DNA of 33,802 nucleotides from Prochlorococcus sp. AG-418-I21. GTDB lineage: Bacteria > Cyanobacteriota > Cyanobacteriia > PCC-6307 > Cyanobiaceae. The notes below the pieces were generated by a model. The model was given only the letters and a program-made list of their open reading frames with translations. It did not search any database and was not told the origin of the DNA. Of the stretch, positions 20,752 to 29,292 are shown one piece after another (position 1 is the first letter of the stretch; each line of letters begins with the position of its first letter). A program made the translations under genes and the position numbers. The stretch covers positions 1 to 33,802 of the forward strand of contig QCMA01000011.1 of assembly GCA_003214115.1 (NCBI GenBank), written 5' to 3'.

Positions 20752-21663
20752 TTAGGTTAGGTCGCTGGGTTTTTGTGCAGAAATGCATGCCCAATCTTTT
20801 CTAGTTGATACATCCAATAATTTCAAGTCATTCTGAATTAATATTTTTATAATTTCATCCTTTTGTGAATTTAGAATTCCACTGAAAATGACTTCCCCAT
20901 TGTTTCTCAAGCACTTATAAATATTTGGAATCATTTCTTTTATTACTTCAGCAAGAATATTGCATAAAACAAAATCAAATTGTTTGAGTTGATTTTTTAA
21001 AATTACCTCATTAAAAGATCCCAAATATGTATTTAAGTTGTTTAAATTGCCAAAATTTAGTTGGAAATTAGAATTAGTTGAATTTATAGCTAAATAATCA
21101 TTATCCACTGCACAAACCTCTTTAGCGCCAAGCAGTCTTGCGGCGACACTCAAAATCCCGCTACCACTCCCAATATCTAATACCTTTTTATCAGAAAATA
21201 AAATACTCTCCATTTTTTCCAAGCAAAGATAAGTTGAAGGATGACTTCCTGTACCAAAGGCTGCTCCAGGATCAATTTTTATAATTTGTTTATCTTTAAA
21301 TTTTTCATTTAAATTTATCCAACAAGGTAATACTAAAAAATGATTCCCTATTAATTCAGGAGCCCAATATTTCTTCCAGCTTGTTAACCAATCTTCCTCT
21401 TTAATAATACTCCAGTCAAAAAATTGATTATCAGGGACATTAATGTTTAGAAGTTTGCTAATTATCTTTTCAAAACCACTTCTAGAACTAGCGCTCCAAT
21501 CATCAATTGGAAGCCATATATTCACTTCTTTTTTATTTTCATTTTTAATTAAATATTCAAATGAAAAACTAAATATTCCCAGCTTATTTAATTTCCAAAT
21601 AATAATTTCTTCAGAATCACTTTCTATCAGAAAACTTAGTTTATACCAATCTTTAGTTTCCAT
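20752..21663 (-). CDS. prmA: Ribosomal protein L11 methyltransferase
   Basis: [49 protein letters not shown]. Confidence 0.94.
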   Translation of the reverse strand: METKDWYKLSFLIESDSEEIIIWKLNKLGIFSFSFEYLIKNENKKEVNIWLPIDDWSASSRSGFEKIISKLLNINVPDNQFFDWSIIKEEDWLTSWKKYWAPELIGNHFLVLPCWINLNEKFKDKQIIKIDPGAAFGTGSHPSTYLCLEKMESILFSDKKVLDIGSGSGILSVAARLLGAKEVCAVDNDYLAINSTNSNFQLNFGNLNNLNTYLGSFNEVILKNQLKQFDFVLCNILAEVIKEMIPNIYKCLRNNGEVIFSGILNSQKDEIIKILIQNDLKLLDVSTRKDWACISAQKPSDLT

Positions 21664-21681
21664 TAATTAGGATAAGCCTCT

Positions 21682-23268
21682 TCATAAAGTAACTGGATTA
21701 GCGTTGGTAATCCCATCTACTTCAATAATGGTATCAAGCAACTTATTAGGTATTGGATCATCAATGCTTAGAACCATCACAGCTTCCCCTCTAACAATTT
21801 TGCGCCCAACTTGCATTGATGCAATATTTACATTGTTGCTACCTAATAAAGACCCCAACTTACCGATAATCCCTGGCATATCTCTATGCCTAGTAACCAA
21901 CATATATCTGCTTGGCGATACATTAACTGGGTATTGATCAATACTAATAATTCTTAATTCCCCATCAGCAAAAATGCTTCCTGCTACACTATGGTCGCCA
22001 TTATCTCCATAAGTGGTTAACTGAAGCGAACCACTAGCAAATTCAGGTCTTGCCTCATCTTTGTTCTCGACTACAGAAATACCTCTTGAATCTGCTTCTA
22101 GCGAAGCATTCACATAATTAATCCTATCTCCCAAAGCTTTACTTAGAAGGCCTTTTAGACTAGCTATTATTAATGGCTGAGAAGGATGTTGAACAAATTC
22201 ACCTTGAAGCTTTACTTCTAGTTTCTGTATCTGTCCACCTGAAAGCTGGCTTATAAGCAGACCCATAGTTTCAGCCAACTGCAAATGAGGTTTTAGACTA
22301 TCCATAATATCAGGACTCAAACCTGGAATATTTACTGCAGTTCTAGCAGATAAACCAAGCAAAACATCTCTTATTTGTTCTGCAACATCAACTGCTACAT
22401 TTTCTTGTGCTTCCCGAGTAGATGCTCCTAAGTGAGGGGTAAGAATAAGATTCTTTTCAACCTTCAAAAGTGGTGAATTAGATTCCAAAGGTTCTTTTGA
22501 AAAGACATCTATTGCAGCACCCGCAATCAATGATTTATTTAAAGCTTCTGCTAATGCCTCTTCATCAATTAAGCCTCCCCTAGCGCAATTAATTAATTTT
22601 GCACTACTTTTCATACTTTTAAGGACATCTATATTTACCAAATTCTCTGTCTCCGGTGTGCGAGGTAAATGCAAAGTTACATAATCGGATTGTTTGAATA
22701 AATCCTCTAGTTCAGATAGTTTAACTTGTATTTGTTGAGCTCTTTCAGTTGAAACAAAGGGATCATATCCGTAAACTTCCATTCCTAATGCATTAGCAAC
22801 TTTTGCTACATGAGCACCAATTTTCCCTAAACCTACTACTCCTAATTTTTTCTTATAAAGCTCATTACCAACAAATTTCTTTCTTTCCCATTTACCTGAC
22901 AAAGTACTACTATTAGCAATTGGAATATGTCTAGATAAAGCCAACATCATAGCTATAGTATGTTCAGCAGCAGCTATTGTGTTACCCCCTGGAGAATTAA
23001 CAACAAGAACTCCTTTTTGTGTAGCAGCCTTAACATCTACATTATCGACTCCAACTCCGGCTCTTCCAATAATTCTTAGTTTACTTGAAGAGTTAATAAT
23101 CTCTTCAGTTACTTGTGTACCAGAACGAATCATTAAAGCATCATAATCTTTAATAATGGAAGCTAATTCAGAGTCTGAGATTCCTATCTTCTGATCAACC
23201 TGAGCAACTTGTGAAAGAATATCGATTCCTGTTTGATCAATTGGATCTGTAATGAGAACTTTTGTCAT
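21682..23268 (-). CDS. serA: D-3-phosphoglycerate dehydrogenase (long form with C-terminal ACT domain)
   Basis: VVGLGKIGAHVAKVANALGMEVYGYDP, INCARGGLIDEEAL, LTPHLGASTREAQENVA; ACT region at C-terminus. Confidence 0.96.
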   Translation of the reverse strand: MTKVLITDPIDQTGIDILSQVAQVDQKIGISDSELASIIKDYDALMIRSGTQVTEEIINSSSKLRIIGRAGVGVDNVDVKAATQKGVLVVNSPGGNTIAAAEHTIAMMLALSRHIPIANSSTLSGKWERKKFVGNELYKKKLGVVGLGKIGAHVAKVANALGMEVYGYDPFVSTERAQQIQVKLSELEDLFKQSDYVTLHLPRTPETENLVNIDVLKSMKSSAKLINCARGGLIDEEALAEALNKSLIAGAAIDVFSKEPLESNSPLLKVEKNLILTPHLGASTREAQENVAVDVAEQIRDVLLGLSARTAVNIPGLSPDIMDSLKPHLQLAETMGLLISQLSGGQIQKLEVKLQGEFVQHPSQPLIIASLKGLLSKALGDRINYVNASLEADSRGISVVENKDEARPEFASGSLQLTTYGDNGDHSVAGSIFADGELRIISIDQYPVNVSPSRYMLVTRHRDMPGIIGKLGSLLGSNNVNIASMQVGRKIVRGEAVMVLSIDDPIPNKLLDTIIEVDGITNANPVTL

Positions 23269-23367
23269 TTAAGATTGGTTCTTTAATCTTTTACTTTAAC
23301 TTAATCTATAGTGTATATATCTTATTTTATTAATTTGAATAACACACAAACATTTGAGGATTGAAAT

Positions 23368-23934
23368 TTGACTAAAAGTATTGTGATATTTGAAGACATT
23401 GATAAATGTATCCAGCTATTTGATGTTTTAAAAGAAAAATCAGTAATGCTCTCTGAAGCTATTTTGATCCCCCCAATAAGTGAGAAAATATCATCAGACG
23501 AAACAGAATTGCTAAATGCGAAAGCAAATATCTTATTCAAATCACAAAATTTTGAAGATATAAGAATCTTAAATCCTAAACTTGATAGAATGATCAGACA
23601 AAAAGATATGAGTAGATGGCTAATGCCATTTGGGTTTATAGCTGGAATAGCTTTTTCTAATATGACAAATTTATCTACCTTCAGCTTTCTTGGTTTAAAT
23701 AACATCGGGGAGTCATTAATTGGTGGTCTTTTAGGAATGGGTTCAGGATATTTAGGAAGCATTGTTTCTTCTGCAAGTATCAACATTAATAGAAATAAAG
23801 AGTTAAGATCAATCATTAATTTTAATAAAGAGGGTAAATGGCTTGTTCTACTTGAAAATCAAATTGGAGCTGAATTACCATGGGCTTTGATAAAACAATC
23901 AGAAGCAAAAGATATAATTTTTTTAGAAGGCTAA
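23368..23934 (+). CDS. Conserved-looking hypothetical protein with glycine-rich hydrophobic centre (TTG start)
   Basis: Directly abuts the following S4-domain gene; SLIGGLLGMGSGYLGSIVSS segment; antisense ORF 23322-23816 looks non-coding. Confidence 0.65.
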   Translation: MTKSIVIFEDIDKCIQLFDVLKEKSVMLSEAILIPPISEKISSDETELLNAKANILFKSQNFEDIRILNPKLDRMIRQKDMSRWLMPFGFIAGIAFSNMTNLSTFSFLGLNNIGESLIGGLLGMGSGYLGSIVSSASININRNKELRSIINFNKEGKWLVLLENQIGAELPWALIKQSEAKDIIFLEG

Positions 23935-24726
23935 ATGATTGACTTAAAAGAAATCTTAATAAATTCAAACTACAAAAAAGAAACGGAGGAATTAATAAAT
24001 ATTGCTAACTTAGCTTACAAACACTGGGAAACTTATTGGACTGGGTTTAATTCAACTTATGTTTGCGAAGAGATGTTAAAAGATTTTGAAAATTTAAATG
24101 ATTTCAAATTTTTTATTTATGGAGGATTCTCTTCTTCTCAAAGATCTAGGATAGCTTGCTTTAGAGGAGATAATATTCCTGAAGAGGATGCGCTAAAAAG
24201 TAATTTTCCAGCTCAAGGAATAAAAATCAATGGGAATTTTTTATTTGATAATGCTACACAAGACGACTTTAGATCCCTGTTAATTGAAAATGGGGTTAAT
24301 CAAATAAAAGTTGGGGATATATGGACTATTGGCGATAGGGGAGCACAAGGGATAATTGATAATTCAGATATTAAGCATCTAGATGAAAAGATTTTTTATT
24401 TGAGAGACGTAAAAGTAAAAGTTAATTTGGTAGAAATAGATGAATTACAAATACCTTCTGGAAGATCAAAAAAACTTGTCAATACAGTAGAAGCTTCAAC
24501 AAGATTAGATGCTATAGCTTCAGCTGGCTTTAGGGTATCACGCACCAAAATCATTGAAAGGATAGAGAATGGAATGCTCAGATTAAATGGAAGCAAAGTT
24601 AATAAGCCAACTATTAATCTAAAAATTGGTGACAAACTAGAACTTGAAAATAAGGGATTTATCGAAATTCTAAATTTAGAAATAACCAAAAGAGAACGAT
24701 GGAAAGTTAAATTACTTAGAAAATGA
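23935..24726 (+). CDS. S4 RNA-binding domain protein (YlmH / cyanobacterial 'photosystem II S4 domain' type)
   Basis: C-terminal S4 domain RLDAIASAGFRVSRTKIIERIENGMLRLNGSKVNKP; YlmH-like N-terminal region. Confidence 0.85.
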   Translation: MIDLKEILINSNYKKETEELINIANLAYKHWETYWTGFNSTYVCEEMLKDFENLNDFKFFIYGGFSSSQRSRIACFRGDNIPEEDALKSNFPAQGIKINGNFLFDNATQDDFRSLLIENGVNQIKVGDIWTIGDRGAQGIIDNSDIKHLDEKIFYLRDVKVKVNLVEIDELQIPSGRSKKLVNTVEASTRLDAIASAGFRVSRTKIIERIENGMLRLNGSKVNKPTINLKIGDKLELENKGFIEILNLEITKRERWKVKLLRK

Positions 24727-24775
24727 AACGCAACCTGCTATTTTCTTATAAGGGGGATTAAAAATTCTTCAATTT

Positions 24776-24847
24776 GGGCGATTAGCTCAGTGGTAGAGCA
24801 CTACCTCGACACGGTAGTGGCCACTGGTTCGAATCCAGTATCGCCCA
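24776..24847 (+). tRNA. tRNA-Val (anticodon GAC), 3' CCA not encoded
   Basis: Hand-folded cloverleaf: acceptor GGGCGAT/ATCGCCC, D stem GCTC/GAGC, anticodon stem CTACC/GGTAG with loop TCGACAC, T arm ACTGG-TTCGAAT-CCAGT, discriminator A. Confidence 0.95.
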
Positions 24848-24916
24848 TAAAAACTTTTGAAGGCCTAGGTTATATCCACAGAAAATAATTTCATTTTTTA
24901 GATTATTAAAAAAAAG

Positions 24917-25537
24917 ATGAAACTTAATCAAATAATTAATCTACATAAGGGACTCACTGCATTTGTAGTAATAGGTTTTATGATTTTTTTTGATAATTTT
25001 ACGATCGCTCCCTACGTTTATTTGGCTCTGCATGGTACTTATGGATTACTTTGGCTTCTAAAAGAAAAGATATTCCCAGATCCTTACTTTAAAGAAAAAA
25101 TCAATTTTTTAACTTCAGTTACTGGTTTTATTTTCCTTGGTAGTTACTGGGTGGCGCCATACATTCTTATCTCATCTCAGAAATCTGTTCCAAATATCGT
25201 AATAGCTGCATCTGTATCTATAAATATAATTGGTGTGTTTCTACACTTTGCTAGTGATGCCCAAAAATATTTTTCTCTTAAATTAAAAAAAGATCTTATT
25301 AAAGAAGGATTTTTCAAAAATATAAGGAATACAAATTATCTAGGAGAGATACTAATTTATCTATCATTCGCCATACTTTCAATGAGTTTCATTCCATTAG
25401 TAATTCTTGCAATATTTTTCTCTATAGTTTTTCTACCAAGAATGATAAAAAAAGATAAATCGCTCTCAAAATATGATTCATTCGAAGAATACAAAAAGAA
25501 AAGTGGTCTTATATTACCTAAATTAAATGCCTCATAA
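24917..25537 (+). CDS. Multi-pass membrane protein resembling DUF1295/isoprenylcysteine methyltransferase-like proteins
   Basis: Several TM segments; RNTNYLGEILIYLSFAILSM resembles the (R)HPNYxGE motif. Confidence 0.65.
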   Translation: MKLNQIINLHKGLTAFVVIGFMIFFDNFTIAPYVYLALHGTYGLLWLLKEKIFPDPYFKEKINFLTSVTGFIFLGSYWVAPYILISSQKSVPNIVIAASVSINIIGVFLHFASDAQKYFSLKLKKDLIKEGFFKNIRNTNYLGEILIYLSFAILSMSFIPLVILAIFFSIVFLPRMIKKDKSLSKYDSFEEYKKKSGLILPKLNAS

Positions 25538-26078
25538 CAACTTACCCAGTTGGAGGCAAGATTTAAAATCTTCTAGAAAAAAAGAGGGCAAATCACCCTC
25601 TAATAGATGGATACAGCTTGCGACAATTAGCGAAGAAAATGAGCCAAGATTAAGAACAGTTGTTTTCAGAGGCTGGAATGAAGATAGTTCAATGATTATT
25701 TTTACAGATAGAAGAAGTGAAAAAATTGGACATTTAAAATCTAATCCTAATGCAGAAGTATTATGGTTCTTTTTGAAAACCAAATCACAATATAGATTCA
25801 AAGGGAAAATATGTGAATTAAGTGATAACAAAAATTATTGGGATTTATTATCAGAAAAATCAAAAACTTCTTGGTTTTGGGGACCTCCTGGAGAGAAAAT
25901 AAACCCAGGCGTCCAATCTACTCATAAAATATTATCTAAACTACCCAAGTCTGAAAATTTTGTAGTACTAAATTTTGAAATCGATTCAGTAGATCTTCTT
26001 AAATTAGAACAACCTATTCATAAACGATATCTTTGGGAAAAGATTAAGAAATGGGAAAAAGTTGAAATTAATCCTTAA
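25527..26078 (+). CDS. Pyridoxamine 5'-phosphate oxidase-like FMN-binding protein (Alr4036 type)
   Basis: LATISEENEPRLRTVVFRGW, IFTDRRSEKIGHLKSNPNAEVLWFF, QYRFKGKI. Confidence 0.85.
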   Translation: MPHNNLPSWRQDLKSSRKKEGKSPSNRWIQLATISEENEPRLRTVVFRGWNEDSSMIIFTDRRSEKIGHLKSNPNAEVLWFFLKTKSQYRFKGKICELSDNKNYWDLLSEKSKTSWFWGPPGEKINPGVQSTHKILSKLPKSENFVVLNFEIDSVDLLKLEQPIHKRYLWEKIKKWEKVEINP

Positions 26079-26152
26079 ATATTTCTAAATTGTATATTTA
26101 GGTTGAAAAACATATAGTGATCAGTCAGTTTTAAAAAAGAAGTATTATTTAT

Positions 26153-26326
26153 ATGAATTTGTCAGAAATTCCAGAAAACCCTTTTATTTTTTTATCTTGG
26201 GTGACTGCTATAGGGCTGATTATAAGTCTTTCTGAAGCAACGATAAAAATAAAACTTGAGAAAAGAAACAGTTATCGAAAAAGGTTAGAGCTAATAAATA
26301 GTCTCTATCCGAAAAAGTTAGCTTGA
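26153..26326 (+). CDS. Candidate 57-aa single-TM small protein, not in the ORF track
   Basis: Read by hand: MNLSEIPENPFIFLSWVTAIGLIISLSEATIKIKLEKRNSYRKRLELINSLYPKKLA*; one TM helix then a basic tail. Confidence 0.55.
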   Translation: MNLSEIPENPFIFLSWVTAIGLIISLSEATIKIKLEKRNSYRKRLELINSLYPKKLA

Positions 26327-26869
26327 AGTATCTGAGAGTATGTTCGCTTGCAGAAATTGAAATAGACCTCCTCTACTTGCTTCTTCTTTAACTTCAACTT
26401 CCTTAAAAGACTTTGATTTTGTTGAAGGTATGATTTCTTCCTCATCTTCTGATTTCAAAATTCTGATAATGACTTCATCTAAGGAGAAATTACCAGGCCC
26501 TGTTAATGCAATTGAAGTTGCTGAAGCAAAATACAATAGTAAAAGCTCTAGTAAGAAAATATTAAAACCTGAAGTAACAAGTGCATGATATATAGCGACA
26601 GAAATTGTTCCTACAATTGCCAAAGCTCCGAATCTTGTAGCTAAGCCAATAATTAGTAACCAACTACCACCTATTTCTGAGAATGCCGCTATGTATGATA
26701 AAAATATTGGGAATGGGAGATGTAATGGTCTGACAAAAGCATCAGCGAAATTTTCTATATTTGCTAATTTCTCATAACCATGATGAATAAGAACAGTTCC
26801 AGTTATAACTCTAAGAATTAATAAAGCAGTATCTTTACTAAACGACTTGGTAAGAATTGTTGAAAGCAC
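26318..26869 (-). CDS. DoxX-family membrane protein with charged C-terminal extension
   Basis: LLILRVITGTVLIHHGYEKLAN, AFSEIGGSWLLIIGLATRFGALAI. Confidence 0.85.
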   Translation of the reverse strand: MLSTILTKSFSKDTALLILRVITGTVLIHHGYEKLANIENFADAFVRPLHLPFPIFLSYIAAFSEIGGSWLLIIGLATRFGALAIVGTISVAIYHALVTSGFNIFLLELLLLYFASATSIALTGPGNFSLDEVIIRILKSEDEEEIIPSTKSKSFKEVEVKEEASRGGLFQFLQANILSDTSS

Positions 26870-27005
26870 TATAAAAAAATTATCCTTAAGTAAAAATAAC
26901 TAGTCACAGTATCCATCGTGGATTAAAGAGCAAAAGTCGCACCTAAATAAGTATTTATACCTACTTAACTAAAGAGTTATATTTCTGATTAGGAATTCAA
27001 CTAAG

Positions 27006-28160
27006 TTAAAAATTATTTTTTTTATAATTTTCTAATATTATCTGGTTTATTTTTGGAATATTTTCTTTAAATTTGAAAAATCCTTTTTTAGCAAATTTCC
27101 AAGCAAATAAATCTTCATCCCTCACAAGATTAAAAATTTTTTTATGGTGCAAATTTTTAAACTCAGTTATGAAATCATAATTTTCTCCCACTCCAGGATA
27201 AATAATGTCTATTTCATTGGTATTTTTAAAATTATTTTCCAGTGAATAAGGATCAATCTGTTCAACATTATCAAAATGCTCTACAAATTCAGAGACCAAA
27301 TCTTGTTTAAATTTCAAAACAGATTCAGACAATTTAATTTGTCTTTGTTCATTTTTTAAAAGGATAATAAACACTTTTTTATAGCTTGTATGCAAATTTT
27401 TAAGGGTTGCAAGGTGCAGATCATTTTCAAACATAATCAGATTATCTGATTTAGGATCCATATCATTATTATAAATTTCATCTTCTAATGGTATTTGATT
27501 AGATTCTTCAAGAAAAATTTGTTGATTAGTAATTTTTTCTGCATTAAATCTATTATTTGAAAATTTTCTGAGGTTTGATGATGAAAAAAGATATTGTTTT
27601 CCCTTCGTTTGCAATCCTCCGACCCATCTCCAGCTAAGGAGATTAGATGCAGCATCACCATCAAAAAGATATTTAAAGAAAAACTTTGCTCCCAATTGCC
27701 ATGGAAGGCCTAAATTAAATATCCAAGTACTCGCGAACCACATTCTTGTATGGTTATGCAAATAGTTGTAATCCTTTAATTCATGGACCCAAGAATTAAA
27801 AAAATCATATTCTGTATTACCATTAATTGCACTTTCATATAGCTCATAATCAAAATCTAGATTGTTTTCTGAAATAAAATTTCTCCAAACTTTAGGTCTA
27901 TTTTCCATCCAACCTTTCCAGTAAACTCTCCAATATATTTCTTCAACAAATTTAGTTGAATTTTTGATTTTGTACTTACTTTTAATATCATGAATCAGAT
28001 CATATTCCGATAAGATTTTATGAGTAATGAAAGGTGATAATTTTGAAACTGAACTTTTGTTATTTGGCCCAAAATCAAAATTTCTTAATTTTGAATAATT
28101 ATTAATTTTGTATTTCGCAAAATTTTGCCAGGTATTTTGAGCTTTTAATAGAAATGACAT
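27006..28160 (-). CDS. Photolyase/cryptochrome-like protein: FAD-binding-type region at the N-terminus plus an alpha/beta-looking C-terminal region
   Basis: FVEEIYWRVYWKGWMENRP, YNYLHNHTRMWFASTWIFNLGLPWQLGAKFFFKYLFDGDAASNLLSWRWVGGLQTKGKQYLFSSSN typical of the FAD domain. Confidence 0.8.
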   Translation of the reverse strand: MSFLLKAQNTWQNFAKYKINNYSKLRNFDFGPNNKSSVSKLSPFITHKILSEYDLIHDIKSKYKIKNSTKFVEEIYWRVYWKGWMENRPKVWRNFISENNLDFDYELYESAINGNTEYDFFNSWVHELKDYNYLHNHTRMWFASTWIFNLGLPWQLGAKFFFKYLFDGDAASNLLSWRWVGGLQTKGKQYLFSSSNLRKFSNNRFNAEKITNQQIFLEESNQIPLEDEIYNNDMDPKSDNLIMFENDLHLATLKNLHTSYKKVFIILLKNEQRQIKLSESVLKFKQDLVSEFVEHFDNVEQIDPYSLENNFKNTNEIDIIYPGVGENYDFITEFKNLHHKKIFNLVRDEDLFAWKFAKKGFFKFKENIPKINQIILENYKKNNF

Positions 28161-28435
28161 TTTCTCATAACTTTAAAAAATTTTTTTTGTATTGATAGAA
28201 ATTTCAAAAATTCGCCCGTAAATTAATCCTTAAAATTTTCTATTTAACTTTTAAGTAAATATGTTTGATTGAAGTATTTAATTTAAACGTTTGATCAGTA
28301 CATTTTATACTCTTAGATCCCTCTCTGCGTAGGAGGATATTTAGTGGTCAATTACTTTAAAAACTAATTTTAATTTTCAAATCTTTATTTAAATGATTTT
28401 TTCTAAAAGATTTTTAAATATTTATCAAAATAATT

Positions 28436-29185
28436 ATGAATAATTTATTAGTGAGAGATGTTAAGTATCTTGATGAACAATACAGAATAGGTGAAGGCAT
28501 AATTTCGGATAATGCTTTTAAGCAACTTGAAAAGCTCTTTATTCCTATTGATCCAGAACCTGACTACTTCAATCAAAAAAATAATAAACTTTTGCCAAAA
28601 TTAGCTAAAGAAAACTATAAAGAATTTTTGAGAAGTTTATTGACAAAAACAAGATTAAACATTCAACCAAAAATTGATGGCTGTGCTATTGCAATTAAAT
28701 ATATAAATGGCAATTTTAATAAAGCAATTACAAAAAAAGGATTTGATGTCTCAAGCAAAATTAAACAAATTCAGAATGTCCCCCATTGTATTCCTATCAA
28801 AAGAGATTTTCAAATTAGAGGAGAACTATACGCTAAAAACCAAATTGCCGGAATTTCCCAAAGAATTACAAGAAAATACCTCAATGATCAGAACGGGATT
28901 GGAGAAAGTCTCAGCTTTTGCTGTTTCCAAATACTTAATGGAAGACTTAATCAATATGAAGCCCTTAACTATCTTAAAAAATGTGGTTTCAGCACCCCTG
29001 AAAGTTACTTCACAAATCATACAAGCGAAATCCAAATATATATAAAAAATTGGTTAGAGAGAAAAATATTCACGAAATATCCAACTAATGGGATAGTTAT
29101 TAAAATTAATAGCAGAAAACTACAGTTACTTAGAGAGAAAAGTTTATCTCAGAATAATGAATGGCAATATGCAATTGAAAAATAA
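28436..29185 (+). CDS. LigA-like protein: domain Ia-like segment plus adenylation domain only
   Basis: YLDEQYRIGEGIISDNAFKQLEKLF (domain Ia-like); PKIDGCAIAIKYINGNFNKAITKKG (KxDG); QIRGELY (motif III); NGIVIKIN (motif IV-like); ends at NEWQYAIEK. Confidence 0.72.
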   Translation: MNNLLVRDVKYLDEQYRIGEGIISDNAFKQLEKLFIPIDPEPDYFNQKNNKLLPKLAKENYKEFLRSLLTKTRLNIQPKIDGCAIAIKYINGNFNKAITKKGFDVSSKIKQIQNVPHCIPIKRDFQIRGELYAKNQIAGISQRITRKYLNDQNGIGESLSFCCFQILNGRLNQYEALNYLKKCGFSTPESYFTNHTSEIQIYIKNWLERKIFTKYPTNGIVIKINSRKLQLLREKSLSQNNEWQYAIEK

Positions 29186-29292
29186 TATTAAATAGTACCT
29201 TCAAAAAGAGCTCACGATACTGACTTCCAGTATTTAAAGTGGAAAAGTAAAAAATTTTGGTTAAATTCCAAAACAATTTGCAGGATTAATAA

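Noticed and set aside
23322-23816. 164-aa minus-strand ORF
   Set aside because: Antisense to 23368-23934, which better fits a gene (abuts the S4-domain gene); peptide looks like a reverse-frame artefact.
28707-29045. 112-aa plus and 69-aa minus ORFs overlapping the LigA-like gene
   Set aside because: Alternative frames; only the 28436-29185 frame carries ligase motifs.
29217-29233. atactg-acttc-cagtat hairpin after the LigA-like gene
   Set aside because: Six-bp weak stem with no T tract; not enough for a terminator call.
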